Shown piece after piece: positions 61,811 to 64,000 of a DNA stretch of 64,000 bases (its first letter is position 1; each line of letters starts with the position of its first letter). The position numbers were made by a program, and so were the translations under genes. The notes under the pieces are model-generated. The model searched no databases. It was not told the origin of the DNA and worked only from the letters and a program-made list of their open reading frames with translations. The stretch is from Apis mellifera (Eukaryota > Arthropoda > Insecta > Hymenoptera > Apidae), in NCBI RefSeq assembly GCF_003254395.2, contig NC_037644.1, positions 3,819,501 through 3,883,500 on the forward strand. The letters are read 5' to 3'.

Positions 61811-63895
61811 TCATTTTGCGTTGGTAAATAATTGTTTCTCTATTGTTTGAATAATCGAACTCTGTGAAACCTTGACAATATGTGTTTGCGAAAAATGATT
61901 ATTAAGAGATTGTTTACATATATTTTTTTTTAATTTTATTATGTTTAATTTAAAATTTCTTTGTATAATATTTATGTTAATTAGAATTTTATATATAGAA
62001 ATACAATTAGAATATTCTACGTTCCTGAAATGTATTCTAATTTTAACAAATCATTTTATCAAAGTCATTTTTTCGCGAAATTAATGTAAAATATTTAAAA
62101 TTGTAATTTCAAGAAAGAATGACAATTTAAATAAATTAAATATTTGAAATAAGATGCGTTATATAAATTATTAATAACCGTTCAGAGTTCAGAATTATTA
62201 ATTATTATTTTATTTATTATTTTATGAATATGAAAATAACAAATTTATTTTAAAATAATAATAAAAATGATTTTTAAAATTTGTAAAAACATTCAAGTTG
62301 TTCAACTTTTTTTTTTTTATTTAGAATCTTTATTATTCGAATTAATAGAAGGTTTGAAAAAAAAAGAGTAATAATTTTCGATACCGAAATATAAAACTTT
62401 TTTTAGTTAAAATATTATATTTTTTGAGAAAAATAATTCTACGTGATTTACAATTTTCAAAATTGAGATAATAAAAAGCGATAATAAAAATTTTTATAAA
62501 ATTGAGGAATCCATACTTTTTTAATTATACTAAATTATACGAATTTTTTTAATCTTTTTTTTTTTAATACTTTTTTCTTATATTTTTTATCGTATCGAAG
62601 CAATTCTGCGAGTGAATATAAATGATTATTAAATAAATATTAATTTATATTGATTAAATATTAAAATATTAATTTTTTACACTTATTCTGTGCAATATCA
62701 CAGCAGATTCTTTTAATCTTAAGAAATATTTTATTTATTAATTTATTTAATTTTATGCAATAAAAATTTTAATCCTCTTTTCAACGTCGCTTTTATAATA
62801 TTAAATTAACAACTTTACACTAATTGTAAATGGCATGTTTTGTAATTCAATCATTATATTTCTCTTCAATTTGTTAAAATCTCTTCTAAAAGCTTTCTGT
62901 CAAATATTACGTAATAATTCAATTGCCAAATACACACGATTTAAATTTTATCCATCGAACAATATTTATTTTAAAATTTGAATCGTTTCAATTGCAAATT
63001 TAATTTAATAAATATTTTTTTTTTTACAAAACAACATAAGTTTGTATATTGGTATTACTTTATTTCTTGCATGAATTATATTGATACGTAATAGTATCTA
63101 CATTTTTATTTTTTAATATTTTTAAATTTCTTTTATTAAGAAATATAGATCTTGTAAATAATTTTCAATTTCATTTTTCATTTTTTAATATAATTATGAA
63201 TTATAATGATAGATGGGATTATGAATTTCTTAATAATAATTCTGTAGCCAGTTTGTTTTCAAATTCTGAAATATTTTCGTTTCAATTTAATTTGTATTCT
63301 GTGTTTATGTTTCGATATTATTATAAACAGATGAATATTATTATATTCATATTTATTTATATTCAACTTCGGAAAATTTAACTTTAAAATACAAAATTAT
63401 ACAGAGAATACAAAATTAGTTGAGACTTATCTATTAAATTAGAAGCAATTTAAGTTTGCAAAAGAGAGAGAGAGTGAATTGTTCTGTTTCCGTTACAGGT
63501 TCTTGCATTTCATTTCTATCTTATTCGCCTCAAGCGAATTTAAATTGCTTGAGTTAATAAACAAAGCTTTGACAAACGACATTTTTATGCTTGTTTTGAG
63601 AATCTGTGGAAATAATCCTCCAAAGATCTTCCATACATGAACGTATTAACACCTTCTGCATTACATGAACAATATTCAAATTTCAAATTAAATTTTATTT
63701 CCATTTTCCAAGAAAACAGATCTTTAAATTTTCTGTTGCGAGTGAAAGTAACGTTCAATAATTACGAAATTATATTTACGAATATTTCGTTCTAATAATA
63801 ATTCAAAACAATCAAAAGTAAAATCAACCATCTTGTTTGAGATTTTAATAATGGAAATACGTTTTCAATGCAATACGTTTTCTTCAATCAAATAA
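61811..63895. other. AT-rich stretch becoming less AT-rich at the right
   Basis: Non-coding in appearance. A (GA)6 tract lies at 63463-63474. From about 63475 onward the sequence is less AT-rich, as near an exon. No other feature is supported. Confidence 0.5.
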
Positions 63896-63944
63896 AACGG
63901 TTCATTCATTTTATTTAGTTCAGTAAGTACGAGTCCATTTACAG

Positions 63945-64000
63945 TCACCTCTAAAGGACAAGATATTGCATTGTCGCTGGTAAATCGTGCCAATTCAAAG
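63945..64000 (+). CDS. Possible exon start, runs off the window
   Basis: After ccatttacag (a modest 3' splice site) the sequence begins with two bases completing a codon, then reads TSKGQDIALSLVNRANSK to the window edge without a stop. The same frame is open upstream to about 63896. The start phase (two bases) complements the one-base overhang of the signal-peptide exon ending at 32096. Joining them would give a Phe codon after the signal peptide, with an intron of about 31.8 kb. This link is inference; only 18 full codons are visible and the family is not recognised. Confidence 0.33.

Noticed and set aside
63196..63381. 61-codon ATG frame near the right end
   Set aside because: The second half is F/I/Y run-off and there are no flanking signals. 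It is probably chance.
1..64000. mariner or piggyBac-type transposons with terminal inverted repeats, or intact retroelement ORFs
   Set aside because: No transposase or reverse-transcriptase reading frame and no recognisable terminal repeats were found by reading both strands.
1..64000. Bacterial or phage origin (operons, defence systems)
   Set aside because: No frame over about 125 codons, no tandem gene organisation or ribosome-binding sites, and splice-type signals at exon-like ends.

Overview
The window looks like non-coding, gene-poor DNA from an insect nuclear genome, most likely a bee (Hymenoptera, honeybee-like). By eye it is roughly four-fifths A+T, packed with (TA)n and poly-A/T tracts, and interrupted by short islands that are richer in G+C and keep many CpG dinucleotides. 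It has no compact tandem ORFs or ribosome-binding sites. The coding traces are short and end at spliceosomal donor or acceptor signals. The species call is inference from composition, because no diagnostic gene is recognisable.

Layout. From 1 to 31 kb the DNA is mostly featureless AT-rich sequence with a few unidentified candidate exons (113-342 minus, 5060-5265 plus, 14812-15081 plus, 24189-24376 plus). It also holds a diverged inverted repeat pair (6.7 kb and 13.8 kb), a regulatory-looking cluster at 10.3-10.5 kb, a promoter-like island at 21.7-22.1 kb, and a nearly identical three-copy 154-bp tandem array at 27.5-28.0 kb. From 31.4 to 33.3 kb lies the best gene signal: a CpG-bearing promoter with a perfect NRF1/ewg-type motif, followed by a plus-strand first coding exon (32033-32096). 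That exon encodes a signal peptide and stops at a GTGAGT donor. A second CpG cluster (33.1-33.3 kb) carries an E-box and a CRE-like site inside the presumed first intron.

From 34 to 64 kb there is mostly intron-like or intergenic AT-rich DNA. It contains a candidate exon (34628-34762), two old segmental tandem duplications (38.1/38.6 kb and 42.1/42.5 kb), a promoter-like exon at 40.1-40.35 kb with a YY1/Pho-type motif, and a strong CpG island promoter at 48.96-49.5 kb. There is also a pair of antisense-overlapping ORFs at 55.7-56.1 kb, a long fold-back repeat at 59.17-59.59 kb, and a 124-codon open frame on the minus strand beside it. A possible partial exon (63945-64000) runs off the right edge. 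Its phase fits the signal-peptide exon at 32 kb, so one long plus-strand gene with an intron of about 32 kb is possible but unproven.

No protein family could be recognised with confidence. I did not find a clearly new biological system. The most testable items are the signal-peptide gene with its promoters, the fold-back element, the 154-bp array and the 49-kb promoter island.
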